This document shows, one piece after another, positions 1 through 6,856 of a stretch of DNA of 14,575 nucleotides (positions are counted from its first letter, which is position 1; each line of letters starts with the position of its first letter). The stretch is taken from the NCBI GenBank assembly GCA_030146905.1, contig JASLAV010000456.1:1-14575 (forward strand), read 5' to 3'. Origin of the DNA: Lentzea sp. Lineage in GTDB: Bacteria > Actinomycetota > Actinomycetes > Mycobacteriales > Pseudonocardiaceae. The notes below the pieces were generated by a model, which worked only from the letters and a program-made list of their open reading frames with translations, was not told the origin of the DNA and made no database searches. Made by a program: the position numbers and the translations under genes.

Positions 1-1
1 C

Positions 2-972
<971 letters not shown>

Positions 973-976
<4 letters not shown>

Positions 977-1575
977 TCAGGGTCGTGCTCGCCGAGGACC
1001 AGGCGATGGTGCGCGGCGCCTTCGCCCAGCTGCTCGACCTCCAGCCCGACGTCACGGTCGTCGCCACCGCGGGCGACGGTGCCGAAGCCCTCGCCGCCGT
1101 CGCGGAACACCGGCCGGACGTGCTGCTCACCGACATCGAGATGCCGGGCAGGACCGGCCTCGACGTAGCGCAGGAGCTGAGCCGCCGCGGCGACACCACG
1201 CGCGTCCTCATCATCACCACGTTCGCCCGCAGCGGGTACCTGCGCCGCGCGATGGACGCGGGCGTGGCGGGGTACGTGCTCAAGGACGCGCCGATCGCCG
1301 ACCTGGTGTCCGCGCTGCGCCGGGTGCACGCCGGCGAACGCGTCGTGGCACCCGAGCTCGCGATGGCGGCATGGGACAGCGCCGACCCGCTCACGCCCCG
1401 CGAACGCGAGCTGCTGCGCGAGGTCACCACCGGTGCGAGCAACGCCGACATCGCCACCAGGCTGAACCTCGCCGAGGGCACCGTCCGCAACTACCTGTCG
1501 ACGGCGATGGCGAAGCTCGGCGCGCGCAACCGGTCGGAGGCGGCGAACACCGCTCGCGACCGGGGCTGGCTCTAG
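973..1575 (+). CDS. NarL/DesR-type response regulator
   Basis: Cytoplasmic transcription factor, 200 residues, phosphorylated by the preceding kinase. The receiver domain (residues 2-118) has the acidic pair E8/D9, phospho-acceptor Asp54 in LLTDIEMPG, Thr82 and Lys104 in YVLKDAP. The C-terminal LuxR/GerE helix-turn-helix begins at LTPRERELL and contains SNADIATRLNLAEGTVRNYL. The GTG at 973 overlaps the kinase TGA by 4 bases and gives the N-terminus MIRVVLAEDQ expected for the family. A GTG further upstream would add a low-complexity stretch inside the kinase frame and is unlikely. The target genes are not evident. The stop TAG lies in a CTAG shared with the convergent gene. Confidence 0.95.
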
Positions 1576-1784
1576 GCTCGGGCGGCCCGGCGGCGGGCGA
1601 TCGCCGGCAGGAACCACATGTAGACGCCGGTTCCCATCAGGACGAACAGCGGCAGCAGCGGCACGTACGACACCCAGACCGCCGAGCTGTCCACGGTCAG
1701 CGCGACCGCAGTGAACACGACGGTGGCCATGAAGACCATGCTCACCACTCGGTGGAACTGGCGGATTCCCTTGCTGCTGCTCAT
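1572..1784 (-). CDS. Small two-helix membrane protein
   Basis: Unknown function, 70 residues. The first ten residues are polar and basic. Two hydrophobic segments (about 14-31 and 39-59) are followed by a basic tail (ARRRAARA), which suggests a hairpin in the inner membrane with the positive tail in the cytoplasm. The ATG at 1784 is preceded by a strong GGAGGAC ribosome site with 8-base spacing. The frame is open much further upstream, but that extension lies inside tetR in another frame. It sits 56 bp downstream of tetR on the same strand and is probably cotranscribed with it. Its ribosome site is caught in a hairpin that starts just after the tetR stop. The family is not recognised. Confidence 0.8.
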   Translation of the reverse strand: MSSSKGIRQFHRVVSMVFMATVVFTAVALTVDSSAVWVSYVPLLPLFVLMGTGVYMWFLPAIARRRAARA

Positions 1785-1789
1785 CTTTT

Positions 1790-1838
1790 CCGTCCTCCCG
1801 GTCGTTGTTCCGCGTTGTGGACAACGGTAGGAGGACGG
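1790..1838 (-). promoter_or_regulatory. Hairpin sequestering the ribosome site (translational coupling)
   Basis: Perfect 9-bp inverted repeat CCGTCCTCC / GGAGGACGG with a 31-base loop. The loop itself contains CGTTGT-CC-ACAACG. Read on the minus strand, the 5' arm begins 3 bases after the tetR stop and the 3' arm contains the GGAGGA ribosome site of the small membrane protein gene. A ribosome terminating on tetR would cover the 5' arm and free the site. The pairing is seen directly; the coupling role is inferred. Confidence 0.55.
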
Positions 1839-1840
1839 CT

Positions 1841-2374
1841 TCAGCGGTGCTTCTCGATTCCTGACCGGACGATCGCGCGGGCCTGATCGGACGTGAGGTT
1901 GCCGGTGAGCGTGAGGTTCGCGAGACCGAGAGCGAGGGCGAGCAGCTCCCGCGCCGCCGGACCGACGAGCGCTGTCAGCAGGGTGATCAGCTCGTCGTAG
2001 TCCTGCCTGAGCCGCTCGGCCAGCGCGGGGCTGGTGAGGGCGTGCGCCTCGAACGCCTGCGCCACCCGGTACAGCCGCCGGTCGTCGTCGGTCGCGGGGA
2101 TCAGCTCGGTCAGGAGTGCCTCCGCCGGGTCGGCGCTGCCGGCGCTCCCGGCCTGGACGCGGGCGGTGCCGAGGTCGTTGATCGCCGTGAACGCGGCGGT
2201 GAGCAGGTCGTCCTTGCTGGGGAAGTAGTGCTGGACGCGACCCACCGACACGCCAGCCTCCTCGGCGACGCGGCGGATGCTGACCTGGTGCGTGCCCTCG
2301 GTGTCGACGATCGCGAACACCGCTTCGAGGATCGCGCCCCTCCGCTCGTCGTGAGCGGCTCCCTTGCCTCGCAC
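1841..2374 (-). CDS. TetR-family transcriptional repressor
   Basis: DNA-binding repressor of 177 residues from the chosen start. The TetR_N helix-turn-helix lies at about residues 13-58, with VSIRRVAEEAGVSVGRVQHYFPSKDDLL, where the HYF-x-K signature marks the end of the recognition helix. The remainder is the variable ligand-binding helical domain, and the ligand cannot be predicted. The GTG at 2374 is preferred because AAAGGGG lies 5 bases upstream. An ATG at 2401 and GTGs at 2380 and 2413 are in frame, but 2401 and 2413 lack a ribosome site and the ATG at 2401 falls inside an operator-like repeat. It is divergent from the small membrane protein at 2477 and probably controls both that gene and itself. 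Confidence 0.92.
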   Translation of the reverse strand: MRGKGAAHDERRGAILEAVFAIVDTEGTHQVSIRRVAEEAGVSVGRVQHYFPSKDDLLTAAFTAINDLGTARVQAGSAGSADPAEALLTELIPATDDDRRLYRVAQAFEAHALTSPALAERLRQDYDELITLLTALVGPAARELLALALGLANLTLTGNLTSDQARAIVRSGIEKHR

Positions 2375-2387
2375 CCGCACCCCTTTC

Positions 2388-2403
2388 CAAGACGTTCGCA
2401 TTG
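2388..2403. promoter_or_regulatory. Operator-like site 1 of the TetR regulator
   Basis: CAAGACGTTCGCATTG, partly palindromic (10 of 16 positions). It matches site 2 (2448-2463) at 13 of 16 positions in the same orientation. It lies 14 bp upstream of the tetR start, as expected for autorepression. Confidence 0.5.
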
Positions 2404-2405
2404 AT

Positions 2406-2434
2406 TTGACCACGGCCGTGCGGCTCGCTACCGT
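2406..2434 (+). promoter_or_regulatory. Sigma-70-type promoter for the small membrane protein gene
   Basis: The -35 TTGACC (2406-2411) is separated by 17 bp from the -10 TACCGT (2429-2434). Transcription would begin near 2441, placing operator site 2 just downstream of the start point and operator site 1 just upstream of the -35. Identified by eye against the actinobacterial housekeeping consensus. Confidence 0.5.
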
Positions 2435-2447
2435 TCGAGGTGCAAAT

Positions 2448-2463
2448 CAATACGTTCATATTG
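2448..2463. promoter_or_regulatory. Operator-like site 2 of the TetR regulator
   Basis: CAATACGTTCATATTG is an imperfect palindrome with perfect outer arms CAATA/TATTG (12 of 16 positions). It ends about 6 bases before the ribosome site of the gene at 2477. Bound repressor would block elongation or initiation. Confidence 0.55.
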
Positions 2464-2476
2464 AACTGGGGGAGTC

Positions 2477-2680
2477 ATGGAACTGGTCGCGCTGGTCCTG
2501 CTCGTGCAAGGTGGCGGCGGGTTGATCAACAACCTCACCGGCGGGTCGAAGAGCTGGTTCGTGCTGAACCACGTGGAGATGCCGGAGGCGCTGCGCATCA
2601 CGGCGTACGCGGTGATGGTGGTGCTGGGGCTGCTGCTCGTGGTCCGGCGGTTCGGCTGGGACTGGTTCGGGGACCGGTAG
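2477..2680 (+). CDS. Small membrane protein, divergent from tetR
   Basis: Unknown function, 67 residues. There is a hydrophobic N-terminus (about 2-10, followed by a glycine run), a polar middle containing GGSKSWFVLNHVEMPE, and a clear transmembrane helix at about 41-57 followed by VRRFGWDWFGDR. The ATG at 2477 has a GGGGGAG ribosome site about 3-8 bases upstream. The promoter and operator arrangement indicates that the TetR protein represses it. It is probably the main regulated gene, but I do not recognise the family and cannot name a role. Confidence 0.75.
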   Translation: MELVALVLLVQGGGGLINNLTGGSKSWFVLNHVEMPEALRITAYAVMVVLGLLLVVRRFGWDWFGDR

Positions 2681-2717
2681 ATCGGCCCGGCGGCCGTGAC
2701 CGAGAATCTCCTGGCGC

Positions 2718-2740
2718 GAGATGTCGATTTCCGGCATCTC
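2718..2740 (+). promoter_or_regulatory. Hairpin in the leader of the reductase gene
   Basis: GAGATGTCG / CGGCATCTC with a 5-base loop gives a 9-bp stem with one U-G wobble. The GAGAT of the 5' arm can instead pair with ATCTC at 2706-2710, so two structures exclude each other. There is no U-run, so a simple intrinsic terminator is not supported. Its function is unknown. Confidence 0.3.
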
Positions 2741-2788
2741 CCGTTCGACGCACTGATGACAGCAAGCGCGAACACCAAGGAGTACCCG

Positions 2789-3361
2789 ATGCGCACCCTC
2801 ATCGCCACCGCCTTCGTCTCCCTCGACGGCGTCGTCGAGGCACCCGGTGGCGAACCGGGTCACCGCAGCGCCGGCTGGACCTTCAAGGACATCGAGTTCG
2901 ACGAGGCCGCCTACGAGATCAAGGGCCGTGAGCAGGAAGAGGCCGCGGCGATGATGATGGGCCGGGTCAGCTACGAGGCGTTCTCCCCGGTCTGGCCGAC
3001 CCTCGACTACTTCCCGCGGTACAACGCGATGCCGAAGTACGTCGTCTCCAGCACGCTGAAGGACGACCAGCTCGTCGACAACTGGGGCGAGATCACCATC
3101 CTGCGCTCGCTCGACGACGTGGCCGCGCTGAAGGAGACCGAGGGCGGCCCGATCTCCGTCCACGGCAGCGCGACGCTGAACCGCAACCTGTCCGATGCGG
3201 GTCTCATCGACCGCTACCACCTGCTGGTGTTCCCGGTGCTGCTCGGCGCGGGCAAGCGGCTGTTCAGCGAGACCGACAAGGACAAGCAGGTGCTGAAGGT
3301 CGTCGAGAGCGAGTCCTACGCGAACGGCATCCAGAAGCTCGTCTACGACGTCGTGCGCTGA
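2789..3361 (+). CDS. RibD_C / dihydrofolate-reductase-fold protein
   Basis: A cytoplasmic NADPH-type reductase fold of 190 residues, the usual size for the stand-alone 'dihydrofolate reductase family' proteins of actinobacteria. The substrate of this group is mostly unknown. Family features are the N-terminal strand MRTLIATAFVSLDGVVEAPG, an MMMGRVSYEAF motif, VVSSTL, the nucleotide-binding HGSATL (Gly126-Ser127) and PVLLGAGKRLF (from Pro149). The ATG at 2789 has a good AAGGAG 6 bases upstream, and an upstream GTG in frame has none. Its last codons, encoding KLVYDVVR and the stop, are repeated exactly at 3683-3712. It is not a folate-pathway folA gene by context. Confidence 0.88.
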   Translation: MRTLIATAFVSLDGVVEAPGGEPGHRSAGWTFKDIEFDEAAYEIKGREQEEAAAMMMGRVSYEAFSPVWPTLDYFPRYNAMPKYVVSSTLKDDQLVDNWGEITILRSLDDVAALKETEGGPISVHGSATLNRNLSDAGLIDRYHLLVFPVLLGAGKRLFSETDKDKQVLKVVESESYANGIQKLVYDVVR

Positions 3362-3363
3362 AG
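3334..3363 (+). repeat. 30-bp direct repeat, copy 1
   Basis: Covers the last codons and stop of the reductase gene (ending LVYDVVR). Identical over all 30 bases to 3683-3712; the pair brackets the 76-residue gene. Contains the palindrome ACGACGTCGT. Confidence 0.95.
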
Positions 3364-3398
3364 GCATTCTTCACCGGTGCGAAACCTGTAACGGCTGT

Positions 3399-3436
3399 GC
3401 ACGGCGGTTCGACACGAGGTTCACGAACCACCGTGC
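3399..3436. promoter_or_regulatory. Hairpin between the reductase and the 76-residue gene
   Basis: Arms of 13 bases, GCACGGCGGTTCG and CGAACCACCGTGC, with one mismatch (C-A on the plus strand, G-U on the minus strand) and a 12-base loop. It starts 38 bases after the reductase stop and ends 6 bases before the ribosome site of the next gene. It could end the upstream transcript or control the downstream gene. No U-run is present, so its role is undecided. Confidence 0.4.
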
Positions 3437-3453
3437 GAGGTCAGGAGACACCG

Positions 3454-3684
3454 ATGGCGTGGGGCAAGACCGAGAGCAAGCCTGAAGCCAAGTCCAAGGC
3501 CGTGGTGGAGTTCGACCTCGAGAACCGGACGTACCGGCTTAGCGTGGAGCCGTACATGGCGATGCCGCACGGCTTCGTCAACCAGCTCGCCAGCGTGTCC
3601 AGGGAGACGGACCTGATCACGAACACCACGATCCTGGTCAACTGGTCGCGGGTCGGCGTCCTGCGCGTCGTCGAGGGGCCCTGA
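3454..3684 (+). CDS. Hypothetical protein, 76 residues
   Basis: Not recognised. Soluble and mixed in composition: a charged N-terminus (GKTESKPEAKSK), then alternating strand-like segments (VVEFDLENRTYRLSV; TILVNWSRVGVLRVVEGP), suggesting a small beta-rich fold. There is no signal peptide, membrane segment or obvious catalytic motif. The ATG at 3454 has CAGGAG about 7 bases upstream; an in-frame GTG at 3397 falls in a hairpin without a ribosome site. The gene is enclosed by the 30-bp repeat. Directly after its stop, in the same frame, the reductase tail KLVYDVVR and a stop recur. It is convergent with the exporter gene, 7 bp from its end. Confidence 0.65.
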   Translation: MAWGKTESKPEAKSKAVVEFDLENRTYRLSVEPYMAMPHGFVNQLASVSRETDLITNTTILVNWSRVGVLRVVEGP

Positions 3685-3712
3685 AGCTCGTCTACGACGT
3701 CGTGCGCTGAAG
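3683..3712 (+). repeat. 30-bp direct repeat, copy 2
   Basis: Exact copy of 3334-3363. On the minus strand it encodes the last residues and stop of the exporter (ELQRTTS). It is also bounded by a short direct repeat CTGAAGCTCG (3681-3690 and 3707-3716). Confidence 0.95.
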
Positions 3713-4594
3713 CTCGCGTTCCGGCTCCGGTGCGGGTTTCCTCGTCGGTGTGAGCTGCACCAGCACGATCGCGCCGATGAGGACCACCGCGCCCAGCAGC
3801 TGCAACGGCGAGAGGGTCTGCGAGAGGAACACGTACCCGAGCACCGTGGCCACGATCGGGCTGCAGAAGCCCAGGAACGACAACCCGATCGCGGGCACCC
3901 TGTCCGTGCCGCGGAACCAGACCGAGTAGCCGAAGAGCGAGCCGAGCACCACCAGGTAACCGAAGCCCAGCACGTTCGTGCCGGTGATCGTGCTCGGCAG
4001 GCCCTCGACGAGGAACAGCGCGGGCAGCAGCACGATCCCGCCCGCGGTGAGCTGCCAGCCGGTGAACAGCAGGACGTTGACCGGGCGCTGCCACCGCTTC
4101 GTGAGCACGATCCCGGACGCCATGCACACCGCGCCGCCGATCGCGGCGAGCACCCCGACGAGGTCCAGCTGGGCCGTGGCCTTCAGGACCAGCAACCCGA
4201 CACCGGCCGTGGCGGCGAAGCAGGCGAGCACGTGGGGGAGCCGGACCTTGTCGCCGAGCACCACCGCGGCCAGCACCAGCACGACCACCGGCTGGACGGA
4301 GCCCACGAGCGCCGCGACACCGCCCGGCAGGTGGTAGGCGGCGACGAACAGCAGGAAGAAGAACGCGCCGATGTTGAGCGTGCCGAGGACGAGCGCGCGC
4401 CACCACCAGATGCCCTTCGGCAGGATCCGCCCGAACAGCAGCAGGACCAGACCGGCCGGCAGCGCGCGGACGACGGCGGCGAGCAGCGGCCGGTCCGGCG
4501 GCAGCAGCTGGGTGGTGACGATGTACGTGCTGCCCCAGATCATCGGCGCCAGCGCCGTGATCGCCGAGTCCGCCAGCAGCCGGTTGCCCCTCAC
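3692..4594 (-). CDS. EamA/DMT-family transporter, candidate product exporter
   Basis: Inner-membrane transporter of the drug/metabolite transporter superfamily, 300 residues, about ten helices as two EamA repeats (roughly residues 8-135 and 147-280). The first repeat opens with IWGSTYIVTTQLLPPDRPLL, and VGSVQPVVVLVLAAVVLGDK is the typical end-of-repeat segment; SPIVATVLGYVFLSQTLS repeats it in the second half. The GTG at 4594 is chosen because CGGGAG lies 7 bases upstream; the GTG at 4600 is too close to it. It is the last gene of the biosynthetic operon, 13 bp after the phosphoribosyltransferase, so export of the product and self-protection are likely (inferred). The C-terminal residues lie in the repeat copy and may not be ancestral. 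Confidence 0.9.
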   Translation of the reverse strand: MRGNRLLADSAITALAPMIWGSTYIVTTQLLPPDRPLLAAVVRALPAGLVLLLFGRILPKGIWWWRALVLGTLNIGAFFFLLFVAAYHLPGGVAALVGSVQPVVVLVLAAVVLGDKVRLPHVLACFAATAGVGLLVLKATAQLDLVGVLAAIGGAVCMASGIVLTKRWQRPVNVLLFTGWQLTAGGIVLLPALFLVEGLPSTITGTNVLGFGYLVVLGSLFGYSVWFRGTDRVPAIGLSFLGFCSPIVATVLGYVFLSQTLSPLQLLGAVVLIGAIVLVQLTPTRKPAPEPERELQRTTS

Positions 4595-4607
4595 AGCCAC
4601 GCTCCCG

Positions 4608-5273
4608 TCACTGGTCCGTGCCGAAGAACCGGTCGCCGAAGTCGCCGATGCCGGGCAGCATGTACGCGTTCTCGTTGAGCCGCTCCTCGATCGAGGACGT
4701 CACGATCCGCACCAGCGGGTAGCGCGAGCACACCGCCTCGATGCCCTCCGCCACCGTGATGAGCGTGACGAAGACGATGTTCTCCTCCAGCACGCCCTGG
4801 TCGAGCAGCACCTGGATCGCCGCGTTCGCGGTGCCGCCGGTGGCGAGCATCGGGTCGAGCAGCAGCACCTGCCGTGACCCGATGTCGTGCGGCAGGTTCG
4901 AGTAGTAGAGCTTCGGCTGCTTGGTCTCCTTGTCGCGCTGGATGAGGATCTTGCCGATCCGCACCCCCGGCACGACCGACCGCAGCCCGCCCTCCATGCT
5001 CTCGCCCGCCCTGATGATCGGGACGCCGACGAGCTTCTCCGCGAACCTCAGGCCGTGGTAGGTCGCGCCGATCGGGGTGGTGACGTCGTGCGCCTCGAAC
5101 GGCAGCAGGTCCAGCCCGGCCTCGACGAGCAGCCGGATGATCCGCTCCGCGTAGAAGACGAAGTCCGCCCGCGAGGCGTCGCGGTCGCGGACGACCGTGT
5201 GCAACGCGCGCAGCTGGTTGGTCTGCGGCAACAGGTGCACGTTCTTCTCGAGGTACGCGTCGATCGAGGTCAC
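4608..5273 (-). CDS. upp: Uracil phosphoribosyltransferase, eukaryote-type (MinD-like)
   Basis: Converts uracil plus PRPP to UMP. It has 221 residues, the usual length. The PRPP loop LLLDPMLATGGTA is at about 137-149 and the uracil-binding end PGIGDFGDRFFGTD at 207-220. The N-terminal segments LLPQTNQLRALHTVVRD, SRADFVFYAERIIRLLVE and IRAGESMEGGLR resemble the fungal/animal UPRT group rather than the housekeeping bacterial Upp. The GTG at 5273 overlaps the phosphatase stop (GTGA) and follows AAGGAG. In the minimycin cluster the matching gene, minD, protects the producer by raising UMP to compete with the toxic nucleotide. The operon position here suggests the same role. Confidence 0.92.
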   Translation of the reverse strand: MTSIDAYLEKNVHLLPQTNQLRALHTVVRDRDASRADFVFYAERIIRLLVEAGLDLLPFEAHDVTTPIGATYHGLRFAEKLVGVPIIRAGESMEGGLRSVVPGVRIGKILIQRDKETKQPKLYYSNLPHDIGSRQVLLLDPMLATGGTANAAIQVLLDQGVLEENIVFVTLITVAEGIEAVCSRYPLVRIVTSSIEERLNENAYMLPGIGDFGDRFFGTDQ

Positions 5274-5932
5274 GAGCACTCCTTCACGGCGGCGACGACC
5301 CCGGCGAACGAGTCGACGAGCCAGGTCGGGTCGGAGCTCAGCAGCTGGTCGACGCTGTGCACGCCGTAGGTCACGCCGATCGACGGCATCCCCGCACCGT
5401 GCGCCATCAGCACGTCGTGCGTCGTGTCGCCGACCATCACCGCGTTCTTCGCGGACACGCCGAGCCTGTCCAGCACCAGGAAGCCGGACTCGGGGTCGGG
5501 CTTGGGCTTCGAGACCTGGTCCGCGCCGACGACCACCGAGAACTCCTCGCGCAGACCGGCCGCGGTGAGCAGCGCCTCGGCGTTGCGGATGAACTTGCTC
5601 GTCGCGACGGCCAGGAGGTAACCGCTGTCCCGCAACGCCCGCAGCCCGTCGAACACGCCGGGGAACACCAGCTGCACCGCCATCGGCAGCACGATCTTGC
5701 GGAACGTCGACTGGTAGAGCTCGACGCACGTCGTGACCACCGGCTCGTCCTCGGCGACGCCGAGGACCTTCGCGAACGCCGCCGGCAGCGGCAGCCCGAT
5801 GGTGCCGCGGATCGTGCCGGAGTCCACCGTGGGCAGGTCGAGCTGGGCGAACACCGCGGCGAACGTCGTGACGATCCCGCGTGGACTGTCGACGAGCGTG
5901 CCGTCCAGGTCGAAGATCACGCACCGGTTCAT
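5270..5932 (-). CDS. HAD-superfamily phosphatase (IndB/MinC type)
   Basis: HAD hydrolase of 220 residues that probably removes the 5'-phosphate from a C-nucleotide. Motif I is [10 protein letters not shown] (nucleophile Asp8, acid Asp10), a helical cap lies at about 16-85, motif II is ATSKF, motif III lysine is in SKPKPDP, and motif IV is VGDTTHD. The ATG overlaps the glycosidase stop (ATGA) and follows GAAGGAG. Its pairing with a PsuG-like gene is known from indigoidine (indA/indB), alnumycin (alnA/alnB) and minimycin clusters. As I recall, MinC carries a further C-terminal domain; this protein ends after the phosphatase. Specificity cannot be proven from sequence; a phosphoglycolate-type phosphatase is the alternative by similarity alone. 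Confidence 0.9.
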   Translation of the reverse strand: MNRCVIFDLDGTLVDSPRGIVTTFAAVFAQLDLPTVDSGTIRGTIGLPLPAAFAKVLGVAEDEPVVTTCVELYQSTFRKIVLPMAVQLVFPGVFDGLRALRDSGYLLAVATSKFIRNAEALLTAAGLREEFSVVVGADQVSKPKPDPESGFLVLDRLGVSAKNAVMVGDTTHDVLMAHGAGMPSIGVTYGVHSVDQLLSSDPTWLVDSFAGVVAAVKECS

Positions 5933-6849
5933 CGGGAGAACTCCTTCGCGTGCGCGGCGGCGAGCTCTGCCGCGACCTCGGCCGTGCTGATCAGCACCGC
6001 CTGGTTCGCCTTCGCGGAACGTCCCTCCGTGGCCCTGTCGACGGCGCGCATCAGGTACTTCGTGATGGCCTGACCGCTCACGCCCTCGCGTTCCGCCCGC
6101 CCGACCGCCTCGGCGATCACGGCCTCGACCTCGTCGCCGTCGATCGCGTCCGCGAGCTTGGTCGGCGTGGTGACCAGGAACGAGCCGGGGTTGCCGAGCG
6201 TCCAGTGGTTCTCGATCGCACGGGCCAGTTGCACGGCGTCATCCATGCGGTGCGGGCTGCGCAGGCCGCTGGAGACGCAGTAGAACGCCGGGAAGTCGTC
6301 CGACCGGTAGGCGACGACCGGCACGCAGTGCGTCTCCAGGAACTCCATCGTGAGCCCGAGGTCCAGGATGTTCTTCGCACCCGCGCACACCACGGCGACC
6401 TTGGACCTGGTGAACTGGATCAGGTCCGACGAGACGTCCATCGTGCGTTCGGCGCCGCGGTGCACGCCGCCGATTCCTGCGGAGGAGAAGAACCTCAGTC
6501 CCGCGAGCTCCGCCGCGATCACCGACGACGCGACCGTCGTGGCGCCCATCCCCCCGCGTGCCAGCACGATCGGCAGGTCTCTGCTGCTGACCTTCGGGAT
6601 GCCCGGTGTCGTCGCGAACCTCTCGATGTCGTTCTCCGAGAGGCCGACCAGGATCCTGCCGCCGTCGATGCCGATCGTGGCAGGGACGGCGCCGCCCGCG
6701 CGGACCGCGTCCTCGACCCGGCGGGCCGTCTCGGCGTTGTCCGGGTAGTCGAGTCCGTGCGTGATCACGTTGGACTCGAGCGCCACGACCGGTTGCCCGG
6801 CCGTGAGCGCCTCCGCCACTTCCTCGCTGTACACCAGGGGGATGCTCAT
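5929..6849 (-). CDS. psuG: Pseudouridine-5'-phosphate glycosidase family, C-ribosylating candidate (IndA/MinB type)
   Basis: 306 residues, full length for the PsuG family, which reversibly forms the C-C glycosidic bond between uracil and ribose-5-phosphate. Visible family residues are Glu25 in [10 protein letters not shown], Lys86 in [10 protein letters not shown], Asp138 in RTMDVSSDL (metal ligand by analogy), and Lys159 in CAGAKNILD, the likely Schiff-base lysine. In this cluster it more likely attaches the synthetase-made ring to ribose-5-phosphate than degrades pseudouridine, because a synthetase is present and no pseudouridine kinase (psuK) is. The ATG lies 7 bp after the tautomerase stop, with GAGG inside the junction, so it is coupled. 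The C-terminal segment reads [19 protein letters not shown]; catabolic PsuG proteins usually have an NNA motif there, as I recall. Confidence 0.93.
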   Translation of the reverse strand: MSIPLVYSEEVAEALTAGQPVVALESNVITHGLDYPDNAETARRVEDAVRAGGAVPATIGIDGGRILVGLSENDIERFATTPGIPKVSSRDLPIVLARGGMGATTVASSVIAAELAGLRFFSSAGIGGVHRGAERTMDVSSDLIQFTRSKVAVVCAGAKNILDLGLTMEFLETHCVPVVAYRSDDFPAFYCVSSGLRSPHRMDDAVQLARAIENHWTLGNPGSFLVTTPTKLADAIDGDEVEAVIAEAVGRAEREGVSGQAITKYLMRAVDRATEGRSAKANQAVLISTAEVAAELAAAHAKEFSR

Positions 6850-6856
6850 CTGCGCC

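Noticed and set aside
2375..2413. Longer N-terminus for the TetR protein (ATG 2401 or GTG 2413)
   Set aside because: Neither has a ribosome site, and both add residues before the usual TetR start. The ATG is inside an operator-like repeat. Not fully excluded, since leaderless transcripts are common in actinomycetes.
3399..3436. Calling the hairpin an intrinsic terminator
   Set aside because: There is no T-run on either side on either strand, and the stem ends close to the next ribosome site, so the role is left open.
5929..6849. Reading the glycosidase and phosphatase as a pseudouridine degradation pathway
   Set aside because: No pseudouridine kinase gene is present, and the two genes are coupled to an indigoidine-type synthetase, so a biosynthetic role fits better.
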